DNA of 47,488 bases from Fusicatenibacter_A intestinipullorum (GTDB taxonomy: Bacteria > Bacillota > Negativicutes > Acidaminococcales > Acidaminococcaceae): positions 1 to 47,488 of the forward strand of contig DWZP01000002.1 in assembly GCA_019117495.1 (NCBI GenBank). Direction: 5' to 3'. Each line of letters starts with the position of its first letter. Position 1 is the stretch's first letter. A model generated the notes under the pieces. It had not been told where the DNA came from and did not search any database. It was given only the letters and a program-made list of their open reading frames with translations. This document shows positions 40,506-47,488 of the stretch, piece after piece. The position numbers were made by a program, and so were the translations under genes.

Positions 40506-42353
40506 GTGAACAAAGAACTGACGATAGATATTTTAAGCAGTGTTGCCAAACCGGCACGTTATACCGGCGATGAGTTCGGCAGCATTGTAAAAACTCCGGA
40601 AGAAACCGAAGTAAGCATTGCACTGGCGTTTCCGGATGTGTATGAAATTGGCATGAGCTATTTGGGCTTTAAAATTTTGTACCATATTGTAAATAAAGAG
40701 CGCGGACTGGCGGCAGAACGCGTATGCGCGCCGTGGACCGATATGGAAGCAAAAATGCGCGGACACGGCATACCTTTGCGCAGCCTGGAAACCAATAAAG
40801 TGCTGAAGGATTTTGACTTTGTTGGTTTTACCCTGCAATATGAACTTTCGTACAGCAATATTTTAAACATGCTAGATTTGGGGCATGTGCCTGTTTTAGC
40901 GGCAGAACGCGGCGAAGCCGACCCGTTTGTTGTTGTTGGCGGGCCTTGCGTATATAACCCGGAGCCTTTGGCGGATGTGTTTGACATGGCAGTTATCGGC
41001 GAAGGCGAAGAAGTTTTGATTGAACTTTTAAATGCTTACCGCGAATGGAAGAAACAAGGCCGCTCTGGCGGACGCAGAGGCTTTTTAGAGCGTGCCGTAA
41101 AGATTAAAGGCATTTATGTACCAAGTTTTTATAAAACTGAATACAACGAAGATAACACCGTAAAAGCAGTGGTGCCTACTTATGAAGGTGCGCCTGCCGT
41201 TATTGAAAAACGCGTTATAAAAGATTTGAACGATGTCGATTTCCCGACAGCGCCGGTAGTTCCTTTCGGCGAAATTGTACACGACCGCATTATGCTTGAA
41301 GTATTCCGCGGCTGTACACGCGGCTGTCGTTTTTGCCATGCCGGTATGGTATACCGCCCCGTGCGTGAACGCCATCCCGAAGTTTTAAAGGCGTTGGCGC
41401 GCAAACTGGTTGATAATACCGGTTATAATGAAATTTCGCTGGTATCGTTAAGCACGGCCGATTATACCTGCCTTGCGCCGATGATTCACGACATGATTGC
41501 CGAATTTAAAGACGAACGCGTAAGTGTTTCGCTGCCGTCGCTGCGTATCGACAGCTTCTCGGTAGACCTGGCCAAAGAAGTGCAGGCAGTGCGCAAAAGT
41601 GGCCTTACCTTTGCGCCGGAAGCAGGCAGCCAGCGTATGCGCGACGTTATTAATAAAGGCGTAACCGAAGAAGATTTAATGAACGCCGTCAGCGCGGCAT
41701 TTAAATCGGGCTGGAGCAGTGTAAAACTGTATTTTATGATTGGCCTGCCCGGTGAAACCGATGAGGACGTACTTGCTATTGCCGACTTGGCGAAGAAGGT
41801 GCAGTATAAATACCGCGAAATTACAGGCAAAGGCGGCTGCAAAGTTACCGTAAGCGCCAGCAGCTTCGTGCCAAAACCGTATACGCCGTTTCAGTGGAGC
41901 GCGCAGAACAGCATGGACGAACTGCGCCGCAAACAGTATTTGTTAAAAGACGCCTTAAAGGTAAAAAATATTACTTTCCAGTATCACGACCCGGAAACCA
42001 GCATTATGGAAGCCGTTTTTGCGCGCGGCGACAGACGCCTTGGCAAAGCGTTATATCTTGCATGGCAGCGCGGAGCCAAATTTGACGGCTGGAGCGAACA
42101 GTTTGATTATGAACGCTGGCTGCAAGCCTTGCAGGACTGCGGGCTTGAGAAAGAATTTTATATTGCCCGTGAGCGCGGCGAAAACGAAGTATTTCCGTGG
42201 GAACATATTCAGCCTGCGGTATCGCGCGCCTTTTTGCGCAATGAATATAAAAAAGCACAGCGCGGCGAACTGACGCACGACTGCCGCCGCGGCAGCTGCA
42301 CCGGCTGCGGTGTTTGCCAAAAACTTGGCGTACAAGTTAAAGTGGAAGGTTAA
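40506..42353 (+). CDS. Radical SAM protein with N-terminal B12-binding-like domain (TIGR03960 type)
   Basis: A 615-residue radical SAM protein. The N-terminal part resembles a B12-binding domain (FVGFTLQYELSYSNILNMLDLG, VVGGPCVYNPEPLADVFDMAVIGEGEE). The radical SAM motif is C270-xxx-C274-xx-C277 within FRGCTRGCRFCHAG. The C-terminus has more cysteines (CRRGSCTGCGVC), likely a second Fe-S site. The substrate is unknown; the family normally pairs with the small protein that follows. GTG at 40506 fits GAGGAGGAAG spacing; TTG at 40491 would overlap the end of rodA and lacks a ribosome site. Confidence 0.9.
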   Translation: MNKELTIDILSSVAKPARYTGDEFGSIVKTPEETEVSIALAFPDVYEIGMSYLGFKILYHIVNKERGLAAERVCAPWTDMEAKMRGHGIPLRSLETNKVLKDFDFVGFTLQYELSYSNILNMLDLGHVPVLAAERGEADPFVVVGGPCVYNPEPLADVFDMAVIGEGEEVLIELLNAYREWKKQGRSGGRRGFLERAVKIKGIYVPSFYKTEYNEDNTVKAVVPTYEGAPAVIEKRVIKDLNDVDFPTAPVVPFGEIVHDRIMLEVFRGCTRGCRFCHAGMVYRPVRERHPEVLKALARKLVDNTGYNEISLVSLSTADYTCLAPMIHDMIAEFKDERVSVSLPSLRIDSFSVDLAKEVQAVRKSGLTFAPEAGSQRMRDVINKGVTEEDLMNAVSAAFKSGWSSVKLYFMIGLPGETDEDVLAIADLAKKVQYKYREITGKGGCKVTVSASSFVPKPYTPFQWSAQNSMDELRRKQYLLKDALKVKNITFQYHDPETSIMEAVFARGDRRLGKALYLAWQRGAKFDGWSEQFDYERWLQALQDCGLEKEFYIARERGENEVFPWEHIQPAVSRAFLRNEYKKAQRGELTHDCRRGSCTGCGVCQKLGVQVKVEG

Positions 42354-42357
42354 TAAA

Positions 42358-43071
42358 ATGAAACTGAGATTAAAAATAACCAAAGATAAAAGCATAAGGT
42401 TTATATCCCATCTTGAATACGTGCGTACTATCGAACGCGCTATCCGCAGGGCAAAGCTGCCTGCCGCTTACAGCGAGGGTTTTAACCCGCATTTAAAATT
42501 CTCGCTGGCATCGGCACTGGGCGTTGGCGTGGTTAGTTATGCCGAATTTTGTGAAATTGAACTGGCTGAACCGATGACGGCAGAAGAAGCAGCAGAAAAA
42601 ATGCAGAAAGCACTGCCGCGCGGAATCCGCATTTTGGCGGCAGATGTAACGGCAACCAATGCTCCCGCGCTTATGGCTGAAGCAGGCGGCGCAGATTACC
42701 GCGTAACCCTGCCGTATGACAAGCCGGTTGACGAAGCTGTGGCGGCGTTTAACGAAGCTGAAAGCATAATTTATGCCAAAGCGGCGCCAAAAGCCAAAAC
42801 AAAAGTAAAAGAAATTGATGTTAAGTTTTTTATACCGCATATTACGGCTCAAAACAGCGGCGAAGAACTGGTGCTTAATTTCAGCTGCCGCATAACGCCA
42901 AACGGCAGCATGAAAGCGGTTGATTTAATAAACACCTTAAACCAGCAGTATAATTTAAATCTGCCTGCCGAAAAAGCCGATATAGAACGCCTTGATTTAT
43001 ATAAGTACGATGCTTTTGGCAACAAACTGCCAATGCTCGGCAAAGACATGGTTGTGCTTGGACAGGCATAA
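42358..43071 (+). CDS. TIGR03936 / DUF2344 radical SAM-associated protein
   Basis: A 237-residue protein of the DUF2344 family, beginning MKLRLKITKDKSIRFISHLEY with the family's ERAIRRAKLPAAYSEGFNPHLKFSLASALGVGV. It always occurs beside or fused to the radical SAM protein upstream. Together they are thought to modify a tRNA or ribosomal target, but this has not been shown. Unlike in many Firmicutes, rng, rplU and rpmA do not follow here; a terminator does. Only four bases separate the two genes. Confidence 0.9.
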   Translation: MKLRLKITKDKSIRFISHLEYVRTIERAIRRAKLPAAYSEGFNPHLKFSLASALGVGVVSYAEFCEIELAEPMTAEEAAEKMQKALPRGIRILAADVTATNAPALMAEAGGADYRVTLPYDKPVDEAVAAFNEAESIIYAKAAPKAKTKVKEIDVKFFIPHITAQNSGEELVLNFSCRITPNGSMKAVDLINTLNQQYNLNLPAEKADIERLDLYKYDAFGNKLPMLGKDMVVLGQA

Positions 43072-43085
43072 CGGCAATATAAAAA

Positions 43086-43114
43086 AGCCCGGCTGCAAGC
43101 CGGGTTATTTTTTT
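43086..43114 (+). terminator. Terminator of the radC-mre-radical SAM operon
   Basis: AGCCCGGC (43086-43093) with GCCGGGTT (43099-43106), five-base loop, then a run of seven Ts (43108-43114). Confidence 0.88.
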
Positions 43115-43133
43115 GCAGATTTTTAAATATTTA

Positions 43134-43163
43134 TTGCTTATTACAATATGTAAAAGTTATAAT
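43134..43163 (+). promoter_or_regulatory. Promoter of the flavin reductase-rubredoxin gene
   Basis: TTGCTT (43134-43139), 18 bases, TATAAT (43158-43163). Confidence 0.55.
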
Positions 43164-43241
43164 AATTATAGCAGCAATAATTGTTTTGTTAACAAAAAGT
43201 GCAAAGCATAAAATTTTTTAACAAGAAACGGAGGCAGTGAA

Positions 43242-43886
43242 ATGGATAAATCAGTTTTGTGGAAAATTTCGTATGGCATGTATGCGCTTACGGTAATGGA
43301 CGGCGAAAGGCCAACAGGCTGCATTATAAACACCGCAGTACAGGTAACAAGCGATAACCCAACCATTGCTATCAGCGTTAATAAAAATAACTATACCTTT
43401 ACCGCGCTCGAAAAATCCGGAAAATTTGCCTTAACAATTCTTTCGGAGGCAACACCGCAAAATGTTATTGCAAGATTAGGCTTCTGCTCCGGCTGTGATA
43501 CAGATAAATTTGAGGCGTGCGGCTTTAGCTGGGAAATGAAAAACGGCCTGCCTGTTATAACTGATAAAACCAGCGGTTACATTACTGCCGAAGTGCTTGG
43601 CAAATATGAAATGGAAACCCATTTTGTAATTTTGGCGCGCGTTGTTGATGCCGGAGTGCTTGGCGATTATACACCTATGACCTATAAATATTACCATGAT
43701 GTAATTAAAGGCAAAGCACCTAAAAACGCGCCCACCTACCAGGAAGAAATTGTGGAAACCGCAGGCGAAAAATGGGTATGTACCATTTGCGGCTACGTGT
43801 ACGAAGGCGATTTAACCAAAGAGCCGGACGACTTTACCTGCCCAATCTGCCGTCAGCCCAAAAGCAGGTTTAAAAAGGTAGAGTAG
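43242..43886 (+). CDS. Flavin reductase-like protein fused to rubredoxin domain (high-molecular-weight rubredoxin type)
   Basis: A 214-residue fusion. The first 160 residues are an FMN-binding split-barrel of the flavin reductase family (TGCIINTAVQVTSDNPTIAISVNKNNYT). The C-terminal 35 residues form an iron site with C180-xx-C183 and C200-xx-C203 (WVCTICGYVYEG, FTCPICRQPKSRF). The 16-residue gap between pairs is that of the short rubrerythrin-type domain rather than full rubredoxin. Such proteins feed electrons to flavodiiron oxygen or NO reductases in anaerobes. ACGGAGG precedes the ATG. Stands alone between terminators. Confidence 0.9.
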   Translation: MDKSVLWKISYGMYALTVMDGERPTGCIINTAVQVTSDNPTIAISVNKNNYTFTALEKSGKFALTILSEATPQNVIARLGFCSGCDTDKFEACGFSWEMKNGLPVITDKTSGYITAEVLGKYEMETHFVILARVVDAGVLGDYTPMTYKYYHDVIKGKAPKNAPTYQEEIVETAGEKWVCTICGYVYEGDLTKEPDDFTCPICRQPKSRFKKVE

Positions 43887-43925
43887 GGAAGGATAAAATT
43901 AATTTAACAACATCTTAAAATATAT

Positions 43926-43968
43926 AACCCCTGCAAAGTGGATTAACCATAGTGCAGGGGTTGTTTTT
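43926..43968 (+). terminator. Terminator before the helicase
   Basis: AACCCCTGCA (43926-43935) with TGCAGGGGTT (43953-43962); TGG/CCA inside the loop can extend it. GTTTTT follows. Confidence 0.9.
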
Positions 43969-43993
43969 CAATAAACTATAAATATGTTATAAT
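43965..43993 (+). promoter_or_regulatory. Possible promoter of the helicase gene
   Basis: TTTTCA (43965-43970), 17 bases, TATAAT (43988-43993). The -35 overlaps the T-run of the preceding terminator. Confidence 0.45.
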
Positions 43994-44029
43994 TTTATTA
44001 AAAATATATGTAAGCAGGTGTTTAACGTT

Positions 44030-47000
44030 ATGGAAATGATAGATAATATTACTAAAACTATAAAAGACGATTTAAAGGCTACAATTCAGCCTAAAAGCAA
44101 AGTTTCCATAGCGGCTGCCTGTTTTTCAATTTATGCTTATCAGGAATTGAAAAAAGAGTTGGAGAAAATTGATGAGGTAAAATTTATTTTTACATCTCCT
44201 ACTTTCATAAAAGAAAAAATACCTAAAGAAAAACGCGAATTTTATATACCTCGTTTAAACAGAGAAAAAAGTTTGTACGGTACGGAATTTGAAGTGCGTT
44301 TAAGAAATGAACTTTCTCAAAAAGCTATTGCCAAAGAATGTGCCGAATGGATTAAGAAAAAAGTAAAGTTTAAATCTAATACTACACAGGAAAATATGAT
44401 GGGCTTTTTGACGGTTGATGAAACTACTTATATGCCGCTAAATGCTTTTACAACCGTTGAATTAGGTTGTGAAAAGGGAAATAATGCTTATTGCGTTATT
44501 TCTAAAACGAATGCTTTTGAAAATGGCAAAAAGTTTTTAAATCTTTTTAATGAATTATGGAACGATAACCAAAAATTACAGGATGTTACAGAAGAAGTAA
44601 TTGAAAATATTGCTACAGCTTATAACGAAAATGCACCGGAATTTATTTATTTTTATATTCTGTATAATATTTTTAATGAATTTTTAGAAGATATTTCTGA
44701 AGATATTTTACCTAATGAAGCAACAGGTTTTAAAAACAGCCAGATCTGGAATTTACTTTATAATTTTCAAAAAGATGCAGCACTGGCAATAATTAATAAA
44801 CTTGAAAAATATAACGGCTGCATTTTGGCCGACAGCGTAGGCCTTGGCAAGACTTTTACGTCGCTTTCGGTAATAAAATATTATGAAAACCGTAACCGCA
44901 ACGTACTTGTATTATGCCCTAAAAAACTTTGTGCAAACTGGAATACCTATAAAAGCAATTACATTAATAACCCCATAGCAAAAGATAAATTAAGGTACGA
45001 CGTACTGTTTCATACAGATTTATCACGCAGCGGAGGTGAATCTAACGGCATAGAATTAGACCGTTTAAACTGGGGCAATTACGACCTTGTTGTAATTGAT
45101 GAAAGCCATAATTTTAGAAACGGCGGTATAGTTTATGGAGAAGAAAACAAAGAAAACCGTTATCTTAAATTATTAAATAAGGTTATCCGTACTGGTGTAA
45201 AAACAAAAGTTTTAATGCTTTCGGCAACACCGGTCAACAACAGGTTTAACGATTTAAAAAATCAGCTTGCGCTTGCTTATGAAGGCGAAACCAAAAATAT
45301 TAACGATAAACTTGCCATTGCTAAACCGATTGAAGAAGTTTTCCGCAACGCGCAAAAGGCTTTTAACGAATGGGTAAAACTGGATATTAAAGACCGTACA
45401 ACAAGCCAATTACTTTCAATGCTTGAATTTGACTTTTTTGAAGTGCTGGACAGCGTAACAATCGCCCGTTCACGTAAACATATCCAAAAATATTATAATA
45501 CTGCTGATATTGGCACGTTCCCCGAACGCTTAAAACCAATATCCAAGCGGCCTCATTTAACAGACTTGGAAAATGAGGTTAATTATAACGCCATTTACCT
45601 GCAACTATCATATTTAAACCTTGGCATATATACGCCTACAAAATATATACAAGCTTCTAAAATTGCCAAATATAAGGATTTGTACAGCAAAGAAGGCAAA
45701 GGCTTAACCCAGCAAGGACGTGAAGAAGGCATACGCAAATTAATGAGTATTAACCTTTTAAAACGCCTTGAAAGTTCTGTTTATGCTTTTAGCTTAACCG
45801 TACAGCGTATTAAAAATTTAATTGATACAACTATTGATAAAATAGAAGCTTTCCAAAACAATCCTTATAATGCAAGCTTTGAATTTTTAGCCGCAGAAAG
45901 CATAAGCGGGTTTGATAGCGATTTTGACGATGACGATAAAAACCTTGATGATTTTGTTGTAGGCAGAAAATTAAAAATTGATATTAGGGATATAGATTCT
46001 GTTTCCTGGCTTAGGGAGCTTAAAGCAGATGCGCAGGTTTTGCAGACTTTAGAAAGTATGATTGCAAATATTACACCGCAGCATGATATTAAACTGCAAA
46101 CTTTGCTTGCGCAAATTGATGAAAAATTACAGCATCCTATCAATCCAGGCAATAAAAAAATATTAGTTTTTACAGCTTTTTCTGATACAGCTGACTACCT
46201 TTACAAAAATGTCAGCGTATATGTGAAAAATAAATATAATTTAAACACGGCAGAAATTACCGGCACTGTTGATGGCAGGACGACCATACCTAAATTAAGG
46301 GTTGATTTAAACACAGTGCTTACCTGTTTTTCGCCTGTGTCTAAAGATAAAAATATTTTAATGCCGGGTAATACAGACGAAATAGATATTTTGATAGCAA
46401 CGGACTGCATTTCTGAAGGCCAAAACCTGCAAGACTGCGATTATTTAATTAACTATGATATTCACTGGAACCCGGTAAGAATTATTCAGCGTTTTGGGCG
46501 TATCGACCGTATCGGCAGTAAAAATAGCTGCATTCAGTTGGTAAACTTTTGGCCAGATATGACGCTGGACGACTATATTAATTTAAAAGCGCGTGTAGAA
46601 ACAAGAATGCGTATTTCGGTAATGACTTCTACCGGCGATGACGATTTAATTAACGCCGAAGAAAAAGGCGACCTTGAATACCGTAAACAGCAGCTTAAAC
46701 GCTTACAGGAAGAAGTTGTAGATATTGAAGAAATGTCTAACGGTATTTCTATTATGGATTTAGGTTTAAACGAATTTAGGATGGATTTGCTGGATTATAT
46801 GAAAACTAACCCGGATATTGAAAAAGCGCCGCACGGCTTGCACGCTGTTGTTCCTGCCGGTGCAGATATGCAGCCTGGCGTAATATTTATACTCCGCAAT
46901 ATCAATAACAGCGTCAATATTGATAACCGCAATAGAATACATCCGTTTTATATGGTTTATATCAGCACGGAAGGCGAAATTATCTGCAACTATCTTGACC

Positions 47001-47272
47001 CCAAAAAATTGCTTGATGACATTCGCTTTTTGTGCAAAGGCAAAGCCGAACCGATATTTAACCTTTGCCGCCAGTTTAATGCAGAAACCAATGACGGCAA
47101 AAATATGAAAGCCGTATCGCAGCTTTTAACAGAAGCGATAGAATCAATAATTGATGTAAAAGAAGATAAAGACCTTGACAGTTTATTTAAAACCGGCGGA
47201 ACAACAGCCTTGCTTTCGCAGGTATCGGGGCTTGATGATTTTGAACTGATTTGCTTTTTAGTAGTAAGGTAA
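44030..47272 (+). CDS. SNF2-type DEAD/DEAH helicase with PLD-like N-terminus, probable defence or restriction component
   Basis: A 1,080-residue superfamily 2 helicase. The first 170 residues resemble phospholipase-D-like N-terminal domains (SKVSIAAACFSIYAYQELKKEL) but no HKD nuclease motif was seen. Helicase motifs: Walker A ADSVGLGKT (267-275), DESH (357-360), LSATPVNN, and motifs V-VI ATDCISEGQNLQ and RFGRIDRIGS (821-830). A long insertion with an acidic DSDFDDDDKNLDD stretch separates the lobes. ATG at 44030 has nine-base spacing to AGGTG; GTG at 44018 lies inside that site. AT-richer codon use than the neighbours suggests transfer. ATP-driven DNA or RNA translocation is expected; target unknown. 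Confidence 0.85.
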   Translation: MEMIDNITKTIKDDLKATIQPKSKVSIAAACFSIYAYQELKKELEKIDEVKFIFTSPTFIKEKIPKEKREFYIPRLNREKSLYGTEFEVRLRNELSQKAIAKECAEWIKKKVKFKSNTTQENMMGFLTVDETTYMPLNAFTTVELGCEKGNNAYCVISKTNAFENGKKFLNLFNELWNDNQKLQDVTEEVIENIATAYNENAPEFIYFYILYNIFNEFLEDISEDILPNEATGFKNSQIWNLLYNFQKDAALAIINKLEKYNGCILADSVGLGKTFTSLSVIKYYENRNRNVLVLCPKKLCANWNTYKSNYINNPIAKDKLRYDVLFHTDLSRSGGESNGIELDRLNWGNYDLVVIDESHNFRNGGIVYGEENKENRYLKLLNKVIRTGVKTKVLMLSATPVNNRFNDLKNQLALAYEGETKNINDKLAIAKPIEEVFRNAQKAFNEWVKLDIKDRTTSQLLSMLEFDFFEVLDSVTIARSRKHIQKYYNTADIGTFPERLKPISKRPHLTDLENEVNYNAIYLQLSYLNLGIYTPTKYIQASKIAKYKDLYSKEGKGLTQQGREEGIRKLMSINLLKRLESSVYAFSLTVQRIKNLIDTTIDKIEAFQNNPYNASFEFLAAESISGFDSDFDDDDKNLDDFVVGRKLKIDIRDIDSVSWLRELKADAQVLQTLESMIANITPQHDIKLQTLLAQIDEKLQHPINPGNKKILVFTAFSDTADYLYKNVSVYVKNKYNLNTAEITGTVDGRTTIPKLRVDLNTVLTCFSPVSKDKNILMPGNTDEIDILIATDCISEGQNLQDCDYLINYDIHWNPVRIIQRFGRIDRIGSKNSCIQLVNFWPDMTLDDYINLKARVETRMRISVMTSTGDDDLINAEEKGDLEYRKQQLKRLQEEVVDIEEMSNGISIMDLGLNEFRMDLLDYMKTNPDIEKAPHGLHAVVPAGADMQPGVIFILRNINNSVNIDNRNRIHPFYMVYISTEGEIICNYLDPKKLLDDIRFLCKGKAEPIFNLCRQFNAETNDGKNMKAVSQLLTEAIESIIDVKEDKDLDSLFKTGGTTALLSQVSGLDDFELICFLVVR

Positions 47273-47282
47273 GAGGTAAAAA

Positions 47283-47488
47283 ATGCTTAATTTGCCGCAA
47301 ACAACAGAATTTAATAAACGTGTGCCAAAACAAAAGTTTTACGAACATTTACCGGCTAACGCAAAAATAAAAAGCTTGTTTGCCGCGCAGATAAAAACAA
47401 TTTATTGGCGCAACAAAATAGCGGCAAGCACGCTTAATATCAGTGCTGGTACAACCTTGCCGGAACTGGAAGTATTTGAAGTAAAACT
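47283..47488 (+). CDS. DUF4391 protein, cut by the window edge
   Basis: 68 residues are visible. The sequence begins MLNLPQTTEFNKRVPKQKFYEH and continues with LFAAQIKTIYWRNKIAASTLNI, matching the start of DUF4391 proteins (about 220-250 residues). These genes commonly lie between a SNF2-like helicase and type III restriction-modification-like methyltransferase and helicase genes. AAGAGGT (47271-47277) precedes the ATG, ten bases after the helicase stop, so the two form an operon that continues past the window. Confidence 0.75.
   Translation, partial: MLNLPQTTEFNKRVPKQKFYEHLPANAKIKSLFAAQIKTIYWRNKIAASTLNISAGTTLPELEVFEVK

Noticed and set aside
44030..47488. DISARM or BREX system
   Set aside because: Only a helicase and DUF4391 start are visible; no drmA/drmB/drmC, pglZ or brx genes are present, so a named system cannot be claimed.
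1..47488. tRNA, rRNA genes, insertion sequences or prophage
   Set aside because: None was recognised on either strand by eye; no transposase or integrase motifs and no flanking inverted repeats with target duplications were seen.

Overview
The window looks like a chromosomal segment of a Gram-negative-walled, anaerobic Firmicute of the class Negativicutes, most like Phascolarctobacterium or another member of the Acidaminococcaceae. This is inferred from gene content, not from a database match. A complete succinate-to-propionate pathway with a biotin- and Na+-dependent methylmalonyl-CoA decarboxylase sits next to three succinate-type transporters. An O-antigen-ligase-like protein (outer membrane), a T-box leader and an electron-bifurcating type [FeFe] hydrogenase fit the same group.

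Layout. 1-3160: start of a leftward gene, then the ferrous-iron operon feoA-feoA-feoB plus a 57-residue Cys-rich partner, with palindromes at the promoter. 3179-8842: a T-box leader and valS, then folC translationally coupled to a polysaccharide ligase. 8812-17316: a hydrogenase region in two blocks. The first holds a DRTGG protein, an RsbW-like ATPase, a divergent hydrogenase-like Fe-S protein, a second DRTGG protein and a PHP phosphoesterase. The second holds hndA, a second ATPase, hndB, hndC and hndD. 17317-32963: the succinate/propionate island. It runs CoA transferase, two-subunit methylmalonyl-CoA mutase, meaB, epimerase, mmdA-mmdD-mmdC-mmdB, a 41-residue OadG-like membrane peptide, three tandem MatC/SLC13-type permeases and a family III CoA transferase. 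33073-34334: two unknown genes. 34395-43114: radC, mreBCD, mrdA and rodA (rod-shape wall synthesis), then a radical SAM pair usually found near rplU/rng. 43134-43968: flavin reductase-rubredoxin fusion. 43965-end: an AT-richer pair, a SNF2-type helicase and the start of a DUF4391 protein, which looks like the left edge of a defence or restriction island.

How it works together. Succinate enters through the MatC-type permeases and receives CoA from propionyl-CoA. The B12 mutase (repaired by MeaB) and the epimerase convert succinyl-CoA to (S)-methylmalonyl-CoA. The membrane decarboxylase releases CO2 while exporting Na+, which conserves energy, and propionyl-CoA re-enters at the CoA transferase. 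The genes of this island use a narrow codon set typical of very highly expressed genes. Most of its junctions carry strong hairpins without U-tracts, suggesting control by mRNA processing and stability. The hydrogenase block probably disposes of electrons; the kinase-like ATPases, DRTGG and PHP proteins beside it have no established job.

Limits. All calls were made by eye from sequence motifs. No alignment, folding or database search was run.
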